From the NCBI GenBank assembly GCA_030248065.1, contig JASAMV010001079.1:1-64000 (forward strand): a stretch of 64,000 nt of DNA, read 5' to 3'. Position 1 is the stretch's first letter; each line of letters opens with the position of its first letter. The DNA is from Rhynchonema sp. JSB1_4. Lineage: Eukaryota; Nematoda; Chromadorea; Monhysterida; Xyalidae. Made by a program: the position numbers and the translations under genes. Below the pieces are notes generated by a model. That model was not told where the DNA came from. It did not search any database and saw only the letters and a list, made by a program, of their open reading frames with translations. Positions 1-12,619 of the stretch are shown in pieces.

Positions 1-647
1 AACTAAAGCTATTGAAGGCTGATGTGCAAAACTACGGTAATGGTCAAACGCAAATTGCCCTGCAGTTCATGTGGGTGCGGCAGTTGGTCGCGCGTTTCAC
101 TTTAATGTTTGGCTAGAAAACAAAGCTGATGGACTTCAACAAATAACTCGCTAAAATATTCTGCCGAATAAAATCGTCCTGATCTTTACTGCAGAAAAGT
201 TGATCGTCGCGCGAGCAACTGTGATCCCACGTGAATTATTTTAACTTAACGAGCAGCTGCTATATAAAACAGCAAAAAATAAAAAATTCGTTGAAAAACT
301 GAGCTCAACACGAATTCAAAATGAAAGCTGAAAAAATATAGCACTCATGTGTCAATTTCAAAGAAAAACACGCAAAAATATCTTCAATTTTCCAAAGCAA
401 TAAATTCACAACATTGTTACAATCATGTACAAGACTTCAACACCGTGCGTGACTATAATGACTTTACAATCGGGTGCGTTAACAAGTGACGCGAGATATG
501 AGCACGCAGAAACACACATGTGCAGTACAGTCTACCCTCTTTATAGTCACATGGTACTCCGGATTGGGGACCAAGATGTGCTACAAAATATTCACTTTAC
601 AGAGGGTTTACCTGTACCTGACAATCGACAAATGAACTATCAGAAAA
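1..647. other. Left flank without a recognisable gene
   Basis: No convincing coding exon is seen here. The segment lies downstream (3' side) of the minus-strand cuticlin gene. The only structured item is an imperfect foldback repeat at 523-617. AT-rich sequence dominates. Confidence 0.6.
523..617. repeat. Small foldback (inverted) repeat, copy 1
   Basis: The left arm begins GTACAGTCTACCCTCTTTAT. The right arm, ending near 617, reads ACAGAGGGTTTACCTGTAC and is its imperfect reverse complement. A related unit starting with the same ACAGTCTACCCTCTTT core is at about 14388. This looks like a non-autonomous foldback or MITE-like repeat; no transposase is seen. Confidence 0.6.
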
Positions 648-3368
648 TCATGCCTTTCTCCTCCTGAGCACATACACGCCACCGATGACAACGGCAGCCA
701 TTGTGAACACGAATGTACAAAGTGACACCAACACGCCAAATCCGGCAATGCTCAAACAGACACGCGGACCTAGACGTTGCAGCAGTCGGCGGTAGTAGGT
801 CAATCGACCGCGCATATTGTCACTTTGGTTGGGGTCATCGAGATGGCCGGAATTGGAGTCACCGCCGCTCTTGATCTCGTTCTCGAGGGTCTCGAGCTCT
901 GAAACGTTGTATGGACATGCGTGGCTTACCGATCGTTCTTCATTTGACTGTAGCGACCATATACCTTCACTCTTTATGTCGTCGTCGAGGTCGACCACCG
1001 TAAACCTCTGCGCGTGCAACCGCCATTCATTCGAGTCGACCGGACCGAATATCGGCGGGGGTATTGTTCGATTGACCGTTTCGAGCACGATCGAGCGTTT
1101 TTGCAATCGAAGACCGAATGCGGTATTCGTTTGACATCGCGGCGGCTGAAACATCACATGGGTACAATGTTACTGTAACCACTGCGTCCTACCCTAACCC
1201 ACCGTAATCCCGTCACACCCTCCGTCCTGATTGACGCATATAGATATGGCGCATTGAAAGTCAAGCACGGCGCGATCGGCGAATTTGAACACGTGCGCCT
1301 CGACGAACGCCAACAGTGACGAATCGTATCGAAGATCAGGTAGCACAAATTGGTCGATTGAACAGCTGGAAAGGACTTTTGGGTCACACTATAAACAGTT
1401 GCAGAAGCAAAAATAACAAATCGACTCACCCTCTGTCATCGACCACCTGCACCCGTTGACCTTGACCGTCCTCGACGTAACAGTCGTGCACGAGCATACC
1501 GAACATTTCTGAAAATATACATTTCATGCAAGTCGAAAAACTTGAACTTCTGTTATAATAAGTAGGATTTTCAACAGTTCACAAATCGTACCTTGCATGT
1601 CACTATGGCACTCCCATCTGTGGTAGACTTTGTCACCGACTTTTGCGAACTGAATCGGTGAACCTTCGGGCGAGTCGCGTCTGATCGTGTACTCACATTG
1701 GGGCATGTTGCCTGATGCTGTGATCTCCTCGGTTGGCGGCATGCTGCGTGTGGAAAATAATCGGTGATACCGTCAACTAATTGCTGCAACCAATCCTTTA
1801 CCAATCGATCGATAAATTAATCAACACCTGACATCTATTTCCGACGTCACCGTCTTGTCGGCTTCCATGTAGGCACATTGTATTTTATAGGCACGATCGA
1901 CTTTGGTGACGAAATGCTCGTGGAAACTCACCACTACCGTAAATGTCACTTGCACACCAGCTGGTGAAAGCTGTAAGCAATATTAGTGGTCTGTTGTTAC
2001 TTGACTCAGATTTTGACAGAGGCTCAGGTATCTAGTTCGTGACAGGCAACACTCACACTTCTGTCCCTTTTTATGTTACAAGTGCCCAATGCAACATTCA
2101 AATGTGCCATTGCATCCGAGAACTGTCCAGCTCGTGGGTCCTGATTGTAAACATCGGGTTGTAGCTGTTGTCGACTGAATCGATTGTACAACGGACTGAC
2201 CCCACCCGGACATTGACATGGGGGACACGACGGGTCGGGGCTCGGCGGGAATTGCGTGAACGGTGTCGAGGAGATGCCTGAAATTGGAATACGGTACATG
2301 TACATGGTCGATCGAGTTTAATTTCAAGTGGTATGAAGTTTCATTTTTTAAACAGTTCACGGTCGGCTCATTTAGTGCATACTACCTATGCGATGACCAC
2401 CCAGTCATTGTTCCGTCACAGTGAAAAATACTCAATATTTTTGATACCTTAAAAAAAGTAAATGGGACACAAAGGTCAGTGTTTGGGCACCAAGCTGGTG
2501 GCCACTGTACACCGCTACAAACTTGTGAGTCAGCGCATAAAAGGCCCTGATAAAAGGTGCAGACTACATTCATGTTTTCTCATAGGTCAATGTGTTGTGT
2601 GTTGAGCTGTTACCATTGGTGCCAGTTGTCCGTCCATTGAAACTCTCCGAGCATTCCGGTCTCCCGTACTCTCCCTTCACATAGACCTTGCCGGAAAACG
2701 GATTGCGTGTTTTCACCCAGAACATGATTTGGTCGGTGCCACACGAGATCGTTGGCTGACCGACCACGCCGTTGTCGATCGCGATCGCCGATACCTCTCG
2801 CCATAACTGGAAATATTTTGCTCGTATTTTCTCTTGGCTTTATTGAAATTTTCTTTCTTTTTCACAAGGTTTTTTTTATACTGTGCATGTCAACGAATCA
2901 TCACTGTGAGACATGTGGTCGTATGGGTTGTGATACGCTGTACATGTAGAGAGTAGACAAAAACCGGTCAACATTCAACAAAGAATGGAAATTTAGTTTT
3001 GTCATAAATTACAATACAACCTTAAAATCTACATCTAAGAAAACCTCTATTTTGTCACAATTACGCTGTTTTGCGCTCATGAGTTCAACTCGCTCGCGAA
3101 TTGCAGTGTCAAGGTCAGGTGTGTGCACATAATTGTGAAAAATATTATGCACACGGATAGGTTAAACCATGGAAAAAAAAGTTGATACAAACAAACAAAA
3201 ATGTGTGAAAACCACAAGGGGCCAACCTGCCAGGTGAATAACAGTAAACATTGCAGCACCGAAGTGTTGACTGGCCAAAGGCACCCACCCACGTTGAACA
3301 GTCGCATCACCGGACGATTGGGGGATAAAGAGTGCTGCAAAAGTGAATAGAATACCATTTACTTTCAT
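648..3368 (-). CDS. Cuticlin-like ZP-domain transmembrane protein
   Basis: This is a secreted or membrane zona-pellucida-domain protein of the nematode cuticlin (CUT-1-like) type, expected to polymerise in the cuticle. Exons read on the minus strand are about 2614-2806 (ISCGTDQIMFWVKTRNPF, then KVYVKGEYGRPEC), 2057-2277, about 1840-1970 (VTFTVVVSFHEHFVTKVDRA, then YKIQCAYMEADKTV), about 1590-1742 (QCEYTIRR, then GSPIQFAKVGDKVYHRWEC), 1430-1508 (MFGMLVHDCYVEDGQGQRV), 1203-1365 (EAHVFKFADRAVLDFQCA) and 648-1145. The last exon carries a KR dibasic site, an acidic spacer, one transmembrane segment and a terminal RRRK. Exon 2057-2277 adds a proline/cysteine-rich insert within the ZP-N half. The first exon at about 3300-3368 (signal-like MKVNGILFTFAALFI) and the junction near 1742-1840 are uncertain. 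The acceptor of the last exon is a TGATGTTTCAG motif. Confidence 0.82.
1147..1156 (-). promoter_or_regulatory. TGATGTTTCA motif forming a 3' splice site
   Basis: On the minus strand the intron ends TGATGTTTCAG and is followed directly by the last cuticlin exon, which begins CCGCCGCGATG. It is one of 22 exact copies of this 10-mer in the window. Confidence 0.75.
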
Positions 3369-5920
3369 GCCTCATGGCGTTCAAAGTCCTGAAAAATGAA
3401 TCATATTTGTTTCGAGGCTGAGGGTGATCCTAGCACACCTACAAAAACAATCCAAACCAAGAACATTTGGTCTCTGAGTGACAGTAAACTGTGCAAACCA
3501 AGGTTGACTTCTACCTCAGATACGCTCATTCAGTCAGTTGCTCATCACAAGGGGCTGCCGCAAAATCGGTTACCATGCGCTCGGCAGGATACGATTAATC
3601 GGTTAATCACGCCCGCCTTCTGTTGTTGTTTTTGGCCGAACAAAAATTTTTGTTTGTGGGAGTCAAATTAGGATCACTTGACCGCCCGCAGTGATAAACA
3701 TTCACTGAATAAGGAAAACATAGCATCAACATACAAATTGTACAACATTCCGCTCTTCTGGCAGACTTCGAGAATTGACACGTGCAACTTGCATTTTATT
3801 ACCGTAACCGAAAATGCTGTTGAAAGCACGAGGGCTATTGAGTGAGTGACGAATATTTGCGTGACAAAGGAACAATGTTTCCATGAGGAAAGTCAACAGA
3901 TGATATCAGATAGAGTAGTGTAGTGGCTTAAGCCGTAAATCACGGGATATACGATACACTGTACATGAGGGATAAAGGTGGCAGATTTGTGTCGTAAAAG
4001 AAAGTGCATCCATTTGTTCGTACTGTGCAAGTGCACGCATGTGTGGTCGGAGGGAAGGTCAACGTGATAAAAAGGAACGACCACGAACAAAAATGACAAC
4101 TTCGGTAAATTGCCATAAACTGATCAACCTCCTTGATTGAAATTATGGAATTAGGATCGAAGCGTGGTCGGCAAAGCAAAGATCATGTTTTATTATCCTG
4201 ACTACAAAAATATGCAGTGCTCAGCTTACTGCCCGGACAAACATTTGTTGAAACTTGAATGTTTTAAATCGTTTACACGAATGACATTTACTCTGCTGTA
4301 TGTTCATGTGTTTTAGAATGGTATACCTAACTTTTATGAGTGTCAAACACCTCATTACATCAAAATAAAGTGTGCGTAATTTCGCTTGCGTTGCATAACA
4401 CGAATTTTTTTACTTTCTTTTGCAAAGCCGAATGAGTTTACACGAAAAAAATATAATGGATAATTTTAAACTGGTTGGTGCAGATCGAGCTCGACTACCA
4501 AAATTTTACAGTACTGAACATCAAGCGTGCACATTGTGTCAACCACACTACAATAAGTCCATGCTGTGGATTAGTCGCAAACCACAAACTAATGTTAGTG
4601 ACAAATTATCATAAACTTCATGGGCGCAAACACAAGAATTGCAAACTGGAGAGCAAGCAGCGGAGTTCAGATCCAGAGTTCGGCGCTTTATTACCACGAT
4701 CAGCACTTAAAGAATGTGGTAAAGAAACCACGATATCAAAGTTACAAATTTCTTTTGGATTTTTCGGCGTATATAATAACGTTCCAGCCGCCTGCTGCTT
4801 GCTAATTTAATAAAATCGTGAAAAAATGCTGTTGTCGCTCACCCGCGCCCAAAGCGATGGTTGAAAGCTTTGTGGACTTCAGTTTATTGCCATTATTCTG
4901 GAATCATTGATAATAAAAACAGATTCGATTAGCTGACGCCTTGAACGTTCTCAATCGTATTCGGGGGCCCATCGTTAATTCCGATATTGAAATTGATCCC
5001 TAATTCAATTATAAATTGTATGTCTGAAATTTGTATTTTTTTAAAGTCAGCAAGAGTGAAGAAATATGCAGTGTCATGACTCTGGGAAAATATGTACAGA
5101 CCAGAAAATGTAACGCGCTTGAGTAAAAATATGTTCTCCAAGACGATCATGGATTATCAAAATGCACATGACCGCGCCTGTGCGTCGCACTCATTCAGGG
5201 ACTTTCGTTTTTTATCATAAAAGTGCGAGTTGAGTGCCGCCCGTTTTTTCACCTCTCAATATGCCACTTAGCCACTTAGCCGCGTCTTAACTGCACAATC
5301 ATTGCAAATAACGTCGAAATGTCAGGGCACTTTAAATCAACATATACAAAAATAAAAACCACAAGTGAAATATGAGGAAAATCATGCCATTTTTCATGTC
5401 ATAAATTGCTGCTATAACCGTTATGATTATATTCTGCCGACTATGTGGCCTTACATTTACGCTACAAAGCATAATGATTGGAAAATGAGGAGAAATTTAT
5501 AAATTGAGAGTTTTAAATATGGATGTCTTAGGTAAATACAGATGAACCTTAGACATCTTTGAGCGTGATTCATAAAGGCAACGTTTGATCCGTTGTGTTT
5601 TTGTTCGGTAGCAGCAAATAAATACTTTTCCAAAAATACAGGATTGGGTTGTCAAGCCATCGGTGACATTTTACTGTTTTCAGCAACAAAGTAGCATAAA
5701 ATTACACGCATTGCCCGTGCGCTATTCACTCACGCTCACGCGTCAAGAGGAGCAGCTGAAACGATTTTGGCTCCAAAAAACTCCATATTTATCAAATAAA
5801 TTTTACGAGAAAACTATCAGTTATTGGCGAGAAAATTATATTTAGTTGTTCTTAATCAATGGTCGTCAAAACGAAATTGAAAGGCGCAGTGTAAGATTGA
5901 TTACTTTATCGCACAAAACA

Positions 5921-6068
5921 GGCTAATATTACAGTGGTCAACTCAAGTGGTCAAATCACTTTGATCAACGCACTGCAGCCTCAAGTGAGCGCGAGAAATA
6001 ATACATGGCATTCGTGGTGAGTTGACGAGGTGATTTGACCAACTGAGTTGACCGCTGTAATATAAGCC
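5921..6068. repeat. Palindromic MITE-like element
   Basis: The left end GGCTAATATTACAGTGGTCA is answered at the right end by the near-exact reverse complement, ending ACCGCTGTAATATAAGCC. The arms are about 47 bp, including GTGGTCAAATCAC against GTGATTTGACC, around a spacer of about 50 bp. There is no coding capacity. A non-autonomous inverted-repeat element is the simplest reading. Confidence 0.75.
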
Positions 6069-8673
6069 CACAAAAAAGCCAAAATAACAAGCAAGGCCAT
6101 GTTGCGTCTCCATATTCAATTTTGAAAAATAAAGAAATGTCAAATTGAAGTGCGAATATATAAAAAACAGATATGTAATAATACGTTAAAAAATAAATTT
6201 ATGATGAAGTTGCAATCTACATGTATGCTTTGGCAGTGCGCCTTTGCAATAATGAGCTCGATGAAAAATAGTGAGATTTTAGGCCGGAACTGTGGACCGA
6301 CAGGTGCCATTCTTTTGCCATGGAACCTGGACTTGTAAAAAGAACCGGATGAAGTGTGTCATTACACATAAAATAATTTGAGGTGTCACTTACTCAACTC
6401 GAGACACACACGTGAACACAAAACTTGCGATATAACGTATACACAGGGTTCAATTTCAGAATTTCTGGGTATATCTCAAGTTCTCAATCTAAAACGTGGT
6501 AGAAATAAGAGCGCAGTACTCGAGGAATCATGCCGTAAGTATATGATTTGGTTGTGTCATGTAACAAAATGATATTATTGTGTGAACATGCGTAAACTTG
6601 CGTGCCGCACACATTGCGTATATCTATTGAGGGTGTAATCGTGTCACAAACCACTTATCACGTGTAGCTTTCATGTGGACAAACTTGGCCCGTATTCTGA
6701 CAACTATTGAGGCACCATGTTCAAGTTAGTAAACAGTGTCGAGGGATTTATGGCAACGTGATATGGAGGAGGCAAATTAAATTTTGCGCGAAATTTCCGA
6801 AAATATAAAGCTCGCATTACACTCAGTTGAACGTTTGTCTCACTGATGGTGTCGCGCGACAAAACACTTAATCGCGATATCATATATATCAATCAATATG
6901 CTTTACCACACGATCGGTGTACATGCACGCTGCACGGGTACTTGAAACCCGAGGCGATAGGTCTCGAATGGATAGCGCACTTGTGCATGCTTGGGGACGA
7001 CCTTGAAAAAATAGAATTTCCCTGATTTGGGAAGGAGAACGGGGCTCTCCAAGTTGGGACATGGCAAAATGACGCTTTCGTGAGATCATAATAGCGCACA
7101 AACGCCTCTTCACGCAGGGTGTGTTTTACCGTAAGCGGCAAAGTTCGTTTCGGCTGTATCCACTTTGTGCGAAGGTACAGATTAACTTCAACTAAGTCAT
7201 GCAAAAGAGGGAGCAAAACAACGTTTCCTTATAATTCTTAGAATAAGAAACTAATAAATTGTCATAATAATATGACAACATGAGCACCTGAAATATTATT
7301 TGACGTTAAAACAAACACTAATAATAAATTTGTGAAGGTTGAATTGCAACAGAATGGACCTCAATGATGTTCACGGGCTCTGAGAACGTGGAGATGCGCG
7401 CAAATTCACAAGTGCCATATATCCTGCCTCGCTTGAATGATTGAACAAGATTTGCAAACCTGAAACTTTGATTGGCAGTTTGTAGCAAATCAACCCAGTT
7501 TATGAGCTGCGAACTCGTGATAAATCAACAAGGAAAAGTGCCAAAGTGAGCGGCCTTGAGCAATTTGGGAGGTAAATCATATATCCGACCCATGCGCACT
7601 CACACCTTAATTGCACCAAACCGGGCGTAAACATGCACGGTATGCATTGCATAAAAGTGTAACTTTATATTTTTACGCTCAGACAGCGTTTTTATTCATA
7701 AAAACCGACAGATTGTTGAAAAAAAATAAAGTTATCAAAAAATACAAGATAGAATCCATGCAAGAAAATTTCCGCCCTCAGTGCAAAGATAAGAAAATGT
7801 TTATCCCGGCCCCGAGGTGTCTGTCTGTTTAGGGAAGGGATATTTCCTTTCTTTGCTTCCACACATGCAGAACTTACAACACAGCAACACACTTCCCTCT
7901 TTTATTCAGCTCATCAATTGGCCCGTGACGGAGCCACCACTTCACAAACATGAGAAAATTTATTGGGGTTTTTATGTTTTTGTTGATCAATTCCGCACTT
8001 AAAAAATCGTAGAACTCGGTACCTACCTAGTTGGAACTCAGCGCCGAAACTCAAGTGAAGTGATACAGACTTGATAATAACATACCACTGGGTTTGACAT
8101 GTTTGTTTCGCACTTTTTTGTGAAGAAAAATTCAGAATTGATAGTGTCTCAATTTTTCTTTAACAGCGCATCAATTGATCCGGCAAGGGTTCAAATGATG
8201 CCCGAGTGAATAAAGGGCCATTCAAAAAAAGTTGAGTTAATTTTCGAAATATTTGTGTCCGGTTTTGTCACGCTCAAGACCGGACCCACAGACCACGGAG
8301 AATCCTGCTGCATGCAGTTGCAGCTGCACCAAAGTCTATGTCGTTTTTCAAAGAGTTTCTGCTGCTCTTAAAGCGCCAGTGTTGCTTTTTACCTGCAAAA
8401 ATACAGCCTTGCATGTGAAGACGTTCGGTCAAAACTACAAGACACGAACAGGCGGCAATTAATGAACTAAAACAAAAATGTTTCAGAGACACGTGAATTT
8501 CACTTTTGTTCGCACTTGAATTCGTCTGACCTTCAGTCACAATCCCTATTGTCAACCTTGTGTTATCGTGCGGCGACAACAAAGAACATTTGTTTCAATT
8601 CCACCGTTAGAAAACAAGTACATAATCAGTGTGAATCAAATGAAAGCAAATCTCAAGCTGTGGTTCCCACATG

Positions 8674-8897
8674 GGGTGATATTTTCGAAACGTTGTAAAG
8701 GTCAGTTGGGTGTAAAGGTCGGTGGAAAGCTTGGTCGACAGCTCAGTGACAGACCTCGGTGTAAAATTGAAACATTCCACGTTAATAACAGGCAATGTTT
8801 CACGTTTACACCGAGCTACGCCGACCGAGCTTTCGACAGAACTTTACACCGACCTTCACGCACAGCTGACCTTTACACCGTTTCGAAAATATCACCC
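8674..8897. mobile_element. Foldback MITE, copy 1
   Basis: This is a 224-bp element with long imperfect terminal inverted repeats. It begins GGGTGATATTTTCGAAACG and ends CGTTTCGAAAATATCACCC. Subterminal arms carry repeats of the type GTAAAGGTCAGTTGG, and the centre contains AACATTCCACGTTAATAACA. ATG flanks both ends and could be a short target duplication. A second copy lies in opposite orientation at 33507-33732 inside an AKAP17A intron. No transposase is encoded. Confidence 0.85.
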
Positions 8898-10537
8898 ATG
8901 GTATCGGGATTAAAAAAGTGTGCATCCTGTATGGAAAAAAATTGAAACCTCAATATTATGCGTAGTCAAGTCGAAAGTGTGTTTTTGATACCCAACAGTG
9001 ACCACAGATGACGGACAACAAAACACGCCGGCGGGTTACCAGTCATAAAGCCGGCGGAAAAGTTTCGGATTAAGCGGAATTGTTTTCATTCAAATGTGAG
9101 TTTTTAGATCAAACACTGTGGTGCGCGGCGGCAAAGCCCCATAAATTGCTTCCAAATGGAACACAGTGAATAGAGCATCCAGTCAAATGACCATGAAATT
9201 GGGTGTGAATTGAAATGGCAGCGCAGACTTGTTATACAACATGCATGCAACTGACCATAAACCTTGATTCACACAGGCAGATGCGCCTTGTAACACATTT
9301 TAGGTGCACATGCGTTCATGTTGGGTGAGCTCATGAACAAATGGTCAATCGTTCGCTTTGTGAATGTAGATTCGGTCATTGTGCGTGTACGCAACGCCGC
9401 AAGCCATATAGCTGCAATTCAATTGACATTTCTACATTAATATTAATAAAAAGAACAACAACAACAAAATTGTAACAACAACAGCAACATAAGAATCACG
9501 TGCATGTGAAATGGGCTCAATCAATCCCAATACCTGAGGGGTGCAATAAAAGTAGCAATAATGTCACAGCGGTTGTATGGCGCTTTGCAGCTGACTCGTG
9601 GCTTTGGTTCGGATCGGACAATTTTCAATACCTGTCAATTACCTTGTTCCAGTTCCAGAACCGGATCAAAAGCAAGTGATACAGGACCGAGACATGATCT
9701 TTCCAGTGGACAAACGGGCAAGCACATGCGTGCGTCTCACTCTGCACTCAATGTCACGTTGGCCACTAGAACAATATCAAGGCTAAATAAAGGGCTACAG
9801 ATCCAGTCCCCGTGAAAGTGGCTTGTTTCGAAACACATCCCCAGACACGCAAGGGGAGACAAAAGGCCTGGATGGACAGCAAATGCGGCAAAGGTGCACC
9901 ATAAAATTGCTACGGACAACATACAAATGCCTGAGGTGATCTGCATTGCATGCTGGCTACGTATAGCGGACCACTGGATACATAGTTAAAGGATTTGGAT
10001 TTGAGAGAGGATATGGGCACTTTGTCGGCACGTATACAGTACATGTTGAAGGAATCAAGAAGAGTTTCTGGGCACTTCCGAATAGTTGGGTGGCCCATCC
10101 ATACCACACAGTGGTGGTTGGAAAATGAAAGAGGACTTATTTTAATCAGGATGAAATTGAGAGCTCTTTCCCAGATGTTCGCCCATGGTGGTTGGTCATT
10201 TTCACGCAATAAACCAATCAATTCAGCAAGCACTAAATCAATGGGGAAGTAAGAGTTCCACACATTTTATGAGTTCCTCAGAATGTTTGTTGCGAACAGG
10301 CAGTGATTTGGAGCAAATAAGGCTGAAGAGTGCCTTCTGCAATTAATCGTGAAGCACACAATCGATTTCCGAGACGAAAAAATGGATTACAACTAGTGTT
10401 CCATAGTCAAAACATGAAGATTCAAGTCCCAAGTCGATTCTAACCAAATTTACCTGCCTGCATAGTTTGACCATGTTGTTGTGGCGTGAATGTAGGCAGT
10501 GGAGCAATAGCCTCACAAAAGAATCACCCAGAAACAC

Positions 10538-10555
10538 ACACACACACACACAAAC
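10538..10555. repeat. (CA)n microsatellite
   Basis: A short run of alternating CA dinucleotides, in sequence with no assigned gene. Confidence 0.8.
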
Positions 10556-12619
10556 AGGCAGCAACGGAAGCGCGCGTGTGTCAACCTCCTTTTGCCTTTC
10601 ATTTCGTCACTCTCTCTTCATCTTGTCATATTTGCTTCATAATCTAGTCTCTAATCAACATCCACGCAGTTCGAGGGCTGGCCTCAAGCAGTGGTTGTGC
10701 GACTTCGGGAACCGGAACGGAACTTCATTTTCTTTTCCATTGTCTGTGTGGAGGAGTACAACACCAAGCATCGTCGTGCAGTGTTTTCATTTGCTCATCT
10801 CGTTCAATCCCCATGTACAACGTTCCCCCCAATAACCTCATTTACACGCTTTGTGTGTGTGTTGCGGAATGCACGCACTTACGCACCCGCAATGTATTGA
10901 AAGAGAAAGGCAATAAAAAGCGCATCATCTTGTCTTGTTGTGTTCTGAGTGATTTCTGCGCCAGAGTTCGTTTGCTTTCAGGCGTAAAATTCGCAGCATG
11001 CAGATTACGTATAAGATGAGATCTGTGGTGAGTGAAAGTGTGTGGATCATCTCTGTACACGTTGCTGAGGGCACAACTATTGACACCGAGAAATGTGAAG
11101 TGCTTGCATGCGCACAATGGTGTGCTTTGTTTCGACAATCCTGTGTTTCTCGTAACGAATTCAGAATTTCGGAAAACAAAGTGAATCCCATGTATCCCAA
11201 GTGGTCACGCGTGTGGGTCCCTTCCTTGTCCCTACATGGTTTGCACCAGAGGTGTCTACTAGCAAGCGATTCAGGCAGTTGCTCTTGGGAAATTTAGTTC
11301 CTATCTGCCAGTTCGAGCTTCACACAGTTCACGCTCATTCTGGCGTAGTGAACCGCAGCATTTCCGCTTGCAGCTTGCAGCTGGCTGGTGTTTTGTGAGG
11401 GTGTAACCTCATTAGGTTGTTGCAACGAAGAAACTTGTGGCGTGCAAACCTGTATTTTGTGCGTTCCTTTAGTTGTATATTTTACTCTTGCCATGTTGGT
11501 AATCGAACAAAACAGGCCGTAAAATCACAGGTCGTGGGTGGCACACGATCAAAACAAGAATTGTAGGATCATGAAGATCCAGAACGATAATGGAAAACGT
11601 GAAAAAGCGCCCAAAGTCTCTCTGGCAACGACCGATGCACAAAGATAATGACTGAGATGGTACAATAATTGAACGCCCAAACGGGTGTGGAGGAAAAAAG
11701 CGTCAATATTTTAGGGCAACAAACAGCATGGGTGCATGTGTTGGGCTGACAGCAATTATGCATTGCGTAATCTCCGTGTCAGCTCGACACTCGAACTATG
11801 TTGATTGGATGGATTAGAGTGATTATAGTGTAATCACAAAAAACATCTCGCCGGCGCCCGTGTGCGCTTTTGTGTTACAATATATCATTGGAAATGGCCT
11901 AGATAATTGCGCCCCGCTTGCTTTTTATCAGTTTTGTATCTTCCGTACTAAAACTGGAATCGCAGATCTTCTGACCAATTGGATCCTGAATTTTTTGCCA
12001 CTCGCAGGAAGTGATTATGATCATGAACCTGTGCAGGTGTGTTTTTTATTGTTCTTTTCGCAACATGTTTTTCACCATAAGGCAGTTCAGTTTTAATGCT
12101 GATTAACACCTAAATTATAGTGCCCTTGATTTTTTCACCATTGGAGCACAAGTGGAGGTTAACGATGAGTAATGACCATTCTGACACCAATACCAACACA
12201 TAAAAGAACATCGGGTTCGGATCAGAAGTCATTTCTGTTTTCTTTCTCAAGCTCTTCCTTCAAAACTAAAGTTGTCCAAATAGGATCGGTATCCCATTAC
12301 CGTAACACGCGCTCATCCGTTTTCGGACAGCTGCAGCGCGTCTGAGTTGAGTTATCCGGCAGTGGCACTGATTCAAACGCAAGCACTCTATTTTGTTAAA
12401 GGATGTATTCTACCTTCAGTATCATATTCGATTTGCCTCTTGCGGTTCAAAAACTGATCTTTGTACATTTTGGATTGATTCATTTTGCTTCCTCTAAGTC
12501 CCCATAAACCATACAAGGGAACCCTCACTGTACCCGCACCACAAACGTGTCTGTCCGATGCATAGGTAGCCTATCCATCTTTTTTAGCCCATCAGCATCC
12601 AGCCCCAAAGCCCCCAGCC

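Larger units (their letters stand above)
3369..12619. other. About 9 kb with no recognisable gene
   Basis: Open frames here are short (longest 125 codons), overlap on both strands and resemble no family I know. The longest one lies mostly inside the foldback element at 8674-8897. The stretch also holds a palindromic repeat (5921-6068), a short CA tract (about 10538-10555) and CAA/CAG-rich simple sequence near 9460-9490. The 22-copy TGATGTTTCA motif is absent here, although it is frequent in the genic parts. Non-coding RNA genes or distant regulatory sequence cannot be excluded by eye. Confidence 0.55.

Noticed and set aside
4420..4810. 111-codon plus-strand open frame in the gene-free stretch
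   Set aside because: No domain, no splice context, overlapping frames of similar length; likely chance.
8568..8945. 125-codon plus-strand open frame, the longest in the gene-free stretch
   Set aside because: Most of it is translated from the foldback MITE and it resembles no family.
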